Part shown: piece after piece, positions 61,635 through 64,000 of the stretch
Numbering within the stretch: position 1 is the stretch's first letter
Layout of the letters: the number at the start of each line of letters is the position of its first letter
DNA from: Aeromicrobium sp. Root495
GTDB taxonomy: Bacteria; Actinomycetota; Actinomycetes; Propionibacteriales; Nocardioidaceae
Direction: 5' to 3'
Assembly: GCF_001426755.1 (NCBI RefSeq)
Contig: NZ_LMFJ01000002.1
Location: 544,413 to 608,412, forward strand
Length of the DNA: 64,000 bases
Translations under genes and position numbers: made by a program
The notes under the pieces: generated by a model
What the model was told of the DNA's origin: nothing
Database searches by the model: none
Seen by the model: only the letters and a program-made list of their open reading frames with translations

Positions 61635-62615
61635 ATGCCCCGCGCCTTCATCACGGGAATCACCGGCCAGGACGGCTCCTACCTCGCCGAGCTGCTCCTC
61701 GACAAGGGCTACGACGTCCACGGGCTCGTCCGTCGCTCGTCCAGCTTCAACCGCGGACGCATCGACGGTCTCCGGACCTCGCACCCGCGAGCCGCCGACG
61801 CGCTGCACCTGCACTACGGCGACATGACCGACGGCGTGAGCCTCGTGAACCTCGTCGCGGCCGTCCGCCCCGACGAGATCTACAACCTGGCCGCGCAGAG
61901 CCACGTCAAGGTCTCCTTCGAGATGCCGGAGTACACGGCCTCGGCCGACGCGATCGGCCCCGTGCGGCTCCTCGAGGCCATGCGTGCCTCGGCGCCGCAG
62001 GCGCGGTTCTACCAGGCCTCGACGTCGGAGATGTTCGGCGCGTCGCAGCCGCCCCAGTCGGAGAGCACGGCCTTCTACCCGCGGTCGCCGTACGGCGCCG
62101 CCAAGCTCTACGCGCACTGGATGACGGTGAACTACCGCGAGGCCTACGGGCTGCACGCGGTCTCGGGCATCCTCTTCAACCACGAGTCGCCGCGGCGGGG
62201 CGAGTCCTTCGTGACGCGCAAGATCACGCGGGGCGTCGCCCAGATCAAGCTGGGCCAGCAGGAGCGTCTCGTCCTGGGCAACCTCGACGCGGTGCGCGAC
62301 TGGGGCTTCGCCCGCGAGTACGTCGAGGGCATGTGGCTCATGCTCCAGCAGGACGAGCCCGACACCTACGTGCTCGGCACGGGGGCCGGGTTCTCGGTGC
62401 GGCAGTTCTGCGAGACGGCCTTCTCCCACGTGGGCCTGGACTGGCAGGACCACGTCGACCACGACGACCGCTACGAGCGGCCCACCGAGGTCGACGCCCT
62501 CATCGCCGACCCCTCCAAGGCCACGGAGAAGCTGGGCTGGACGGCCACCACCCACGCCGCCGACCTGGCCCGGCTCATGGTCGACGCCGACCTCGCCCTG
62601 TTCTCGGGGCGCTGA
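61635..62615 (+). CDS. gmd: GDP-mannose 4,6-dehydratase
   Basis: A 326-residue extended SDR. NADP motif [17 protein letters not shown] (about 7-23), catalytic Thr/Glu in STSEMFG near 130-136, Tyr-x3-Lys in YGAAKLYAH near 155, and [19 protein letters not shown], a GMD hallmark. It converts GDP-D-mannose to GDP-4-keto-6-deoxymannose for deoxysugar or surface glycan synthesis. It is followed 7 bp later by a homologous gene. Confidence 0.92.
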   Translation: MPRAFITGITGQDGSYLAELLLDKGYDVHGLVRRSSSFNRGRIDGLRTSHPRAADALHLHYGDMTDGVSLVNLVAAVRPDEIYNLAAQSHVKVSFEMPEYTASADAIGPVRLLEAMRASAPQARFYQASTSEMFGASQPPQSESTAFYPRSPYGAAKLYAHWMTVNYREAYGLHAVSGILFNHESPRRGESFVTRKITRGVAQIKLGQQERLVLGNLDAVRDWGFAREYVEGMWLMLQQDEPDTYVLGTGAGFSVRQFCETAFSHVGLDWQDHVDHDDRYERPTEVDALIADPSKATEKLGWTATTHAADLARLMVDADLALFSGR

Positions 62616-62622
62616 GGACACC

Positions 62623-63597
62623 GTGCCCACGACGCTCGTCACCGGAGTGGCCGGACAGGACGGCGTCCTGCTCGCGCGCCACCTCCTGGCCGAGGGACAC
62701 CGGGTGGTCGGCACCCGACGGCCCGGCCCCCCGGCCGCGACCGAGGTGTACCTCGACGGCGTGGAGGTGGCGGGGATCGACGTCCGCGACACCGAGGCGC
62801 TGCTCGCGTGCGTGAGGAACGCCGACGTCGACCGCGTGGTGCACCTCGCTGCGGCGTCCTCCGTGGCCGAGAGCTGGCGCGACCCGGCGCTCACGCACGA
62901 GGTCAATGCCGCCTCCGTCGAGCGCCTCGTCCACGGGCTGGAGCGGCTGGAGTCGCCGCCGCGCTTCGTGCTGGCCTCGAGTGCGGAGGTGCTGGGCGGT
63001 GCCTCGGGCCGTGCCGACGGTCAGCACGCCCCGGTCACGCCCTACGGCGAGTCCAAGAGCGCCGCCCACGCCGCCACGGTCGCGGCGCGCGGGCGGGGTC
63101 TCGTGGCGTCGGTCGCGGTCCTCTTCAACCACGAGAGCGTGCTGCGTCCGCAGCGCTTCGTCACCCGCAAGATCACTCGCGCCGCGGTCGAGATCGCGGC
63201 GGGCCGCCAGGACCGCCTCGTGCTGGGGCCGGTGGAGGTGGAGCGCGACTGGGGCGACGCCCGTGACCACGTCCGGGCGCTCGCCGGCCTCGCCGACCTC
63301 GCGTCAGGCGTCGACGTGGCGGTGGCCACCGGCCGGCTCTCGCGGCTGCGCGACGTCGTGTCGGCGGCCTTCGGCGCGGTCGGCATCGACGACCCCTGGT
63401 CGCTCGTCGACGTCGACGAGTCGCTCGCACGTCCCGCCGACACCAAGGGCGTGCCGGGTGACCCCACCGCGGCGCGAGAGCTCCTGGGCTGGACCCCCAC
63501 GACCTCGCTCGAGGAGATGATCGCCGAGATGGTCCGCGTGGAGGTGCTCCGCGCCGAGACCGGCGTCGAGCACCACCCCGACTACCTCAGCCCCTGA
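62623..63597 (+). CDS. GDP-mannose dehydratase-related SDR (RMD/epimerase-like)
   Basis: A 324-residue extended SDR related to Gmd: GVAGQDGVLLARHLL near 8-22, SSAEVLG near 124-130, YGESKSAAH, and LFNHESVLRPQRFVTRKIT, which strongly resembles the preceding protein. It is more diverged and may be a 4-keto-6-deoxymannose reductase, a second dehydratase or an epimerase. GTG 62623 is the start. It probably acts with gmd on a nucleotide sugar; the exact product is uncertain. Confidence 0.8.
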   Translation: MPTTLVTGVAGQDGVLLARHLLAEGHRVVGTRRPGPPAATEVYLDGVEVAGIDVRDTEALLACVRNADVDRVVHLAAASSVAESWRDPALTHEVNAASVERLVHGLERLESPPRFVLASSAEVLGGASGRADGQHAPVTPYGESKSAAHAATVAARGRGLVASVAVLFNHESVLRPQRFVTRKITRAAVEIAAGRQDRLVLGPVEVERDWGDARDHVRALAGLADLASGVDVAVATGRLSRLRDVVSAAFGAVGIDDPWSLVDVDESLARPADTKGVPGDPTAARELLGWTPTTSLEEMIAEMVRVEVLRAETGVEHHPDYLSP

Positions 63598-63607
63598 CGA
63601 CCCCGTC

Positions 63608-63840
63608 GGGCGGTGAGCCGGCGTCCGTCTGGGCGGGCCCGAGCCGTGGGGCGGTGAGTTGGCGTCCGTCGGGGCGGGCCGGACCTGTGGTGCGGTGACG
63701 TGGCGTCCGTCCTGGCCCCTCACGAGCCGCGGAACGGACGCCAGGTCACCGCCCACCCGGCCCGAGTCGCGGAACGGACGCAAGGACACCGCCCACCCGG
63801 CCCGAGTCGCGGAACGGACGCCAGGTCACCGCCCACCGCC
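63608..63840. repeat. Inverted array of about 40-bp tandem repeats
   Basis: Three direct repeats of about 40 bp (starting 63608, 63648, 63690; shared core ggcgtccgtc after gcggtga) are followed by three copies in the opposite orientation (63723, 63763, 63803; core gaacggacgc...caccgcccacc). The left and right sets are mutual reverse complements, so the whole 230-bp region can fold into a large cruciform. It lies between convergent sugar-nucleotide genes, and I see no gene in it. The gap 63598-63919 holds only this and the following hairpin. Confidence 0.8.
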
Positions 63841-63872
63841 CACCGGACGGACGGGCGGGCAGGGAGACGACG

Positions 63873-63905
63873 AGAGCCGGCACCCCGAGATGGGGCGCCG
63901 GCTCT
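63873..63905. terminator. Hairpin terminator before convergent epimerase gene
   Basis: Perfect 9-bp arms agagccggc (63873-63881) and gccggctct (63897-63905), with further pairing of cccc/gggg inside the loop. It probably terminates the minus-strand epimerase gene. Confidence 0.65.
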
Positions 63906-63919
63906 TCTGGGTCGATGCG

Positions 63920-64000
63920 TCAGGCGCGGGCGGCCAGCTGGTCGTAGATCCAGCTGTACGTCTTCTCCAGGCCGTCGCGCAGGGAGATGGACGGCTCCCA
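63920..64000 (-). CDS. C-terminal end of NAD-dependent sugar-nucleotide epimerase (partial)
   Basis: The last 26 residues of a minus-strand protein that continues past the right edge; the stop is at 63920-63922. The tail WEPSISLRDGLEKTYSWIYD matches the C-terminus of GDP-mannose 3,5-epimerase-like NAD-dependent epimerases. The adjacent gmd-like genes support a GDP-sugar role. Too short for a firm assignment. Confidence 0.6.
   Translation of the reverse strand, partial: WEPSISLRDGLEKTYSWIYDQLAARA

Noticed and set aside
63608..63840. CRISPR-like array.
   Set aside because: Units are contiguous, diverged and in opposing orientations, with no unique spacers and no cas genes.

Overview
The window is high-GC DNA (about 70% G+C by eye) with actinobacterial features: a six-gene mce locus with YrbE-type permeases, F420 cofactor biosynthesis, an FprA-type ferredoxin reductase, PucR- and KstR2-like regulators, and many ATGA/GTGA gene overlaps. 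The gene mix suits a soil actinobacterium of the Nocardioides/Aeromicrobium kind. That placement is inference, because no rRNA or marker gene is present.

Layout. 1-808: the end of an unknown gene, a small unknown protein and a free-standing biotinyl protein. 908-3525 (minus): a PucR regulator translationally coupled to a degenerate P-type-ATPase-like membrane protein. 3751-7887: a large secreted protein facing four small secreted proteins arranged A-B-B'-A'. 8070-9317 (minus): a second PucR regulator. 9789-20296: a complete mce importer operon that opens with a fused ATPase-permease gene and ends with two Mce-associated proteins. 20390-28270: an epimerase/TetR pair, then acyl-CoA synthetase, acetyltransferase, 3-hydroxyacyl-CoA dehydrogenase, lipoprotein and acyl-CoA dehydrogenase genes. 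28363-55503: a large catabolic region with SDRs, thiolases, a flavin monooxygenase, AMP-ligases, acyl-CoA dehydrogenases, an F420-type LLM oxidoreductase, a Liv-type ABC importer, a hydrolase, a cyclase and a KstR2-like repressor. Its last operon runs directly into NADPH:F420 reductase, fbiC and fbiD. 55505-58831 (minus): fbiB, fbiA and fprA. 58953-61572: a biotin ECF importer with a divergent BioQ-like repressor. 61635-64000: GDP-mannose dehydratase-like genes, an inverted 40-bp repeat array and the end of another sugar-nucleotide epimerase gene.

How the parts work together. Six copies of a CCAAGC-N4-GCTTGG-like operator lie in front of the catabolic transcription units, and the KstR2-like TetR gene sits among them. 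One copy lies at the promoter of the operon that contains the F420 reductase, fbiC and fbiD. I infer one regulon that takes up a hydrophobic or cyclic acid, activates it to a CoA ester, degrades it by beta-oxidation-like steps, and makes its own F420H2 for at least one reductive or oxidative step. The substrate cannot be read from the sequence. HIP/steroid ring genes such as ipdAB are absent, so this is not the standard KstR2 regulon.

A second apparent regulon is marked by four GTTGTCA-N6-TGACAAC sites. Two precede the secreted-protein cluster and two precede the mce operon, and each cluster lies beside a PucR regulator. Three nested palindromic elements of one architecture lie between convergent gene pairs and look like a dispersed bidirectional-terminator or REP-like family.
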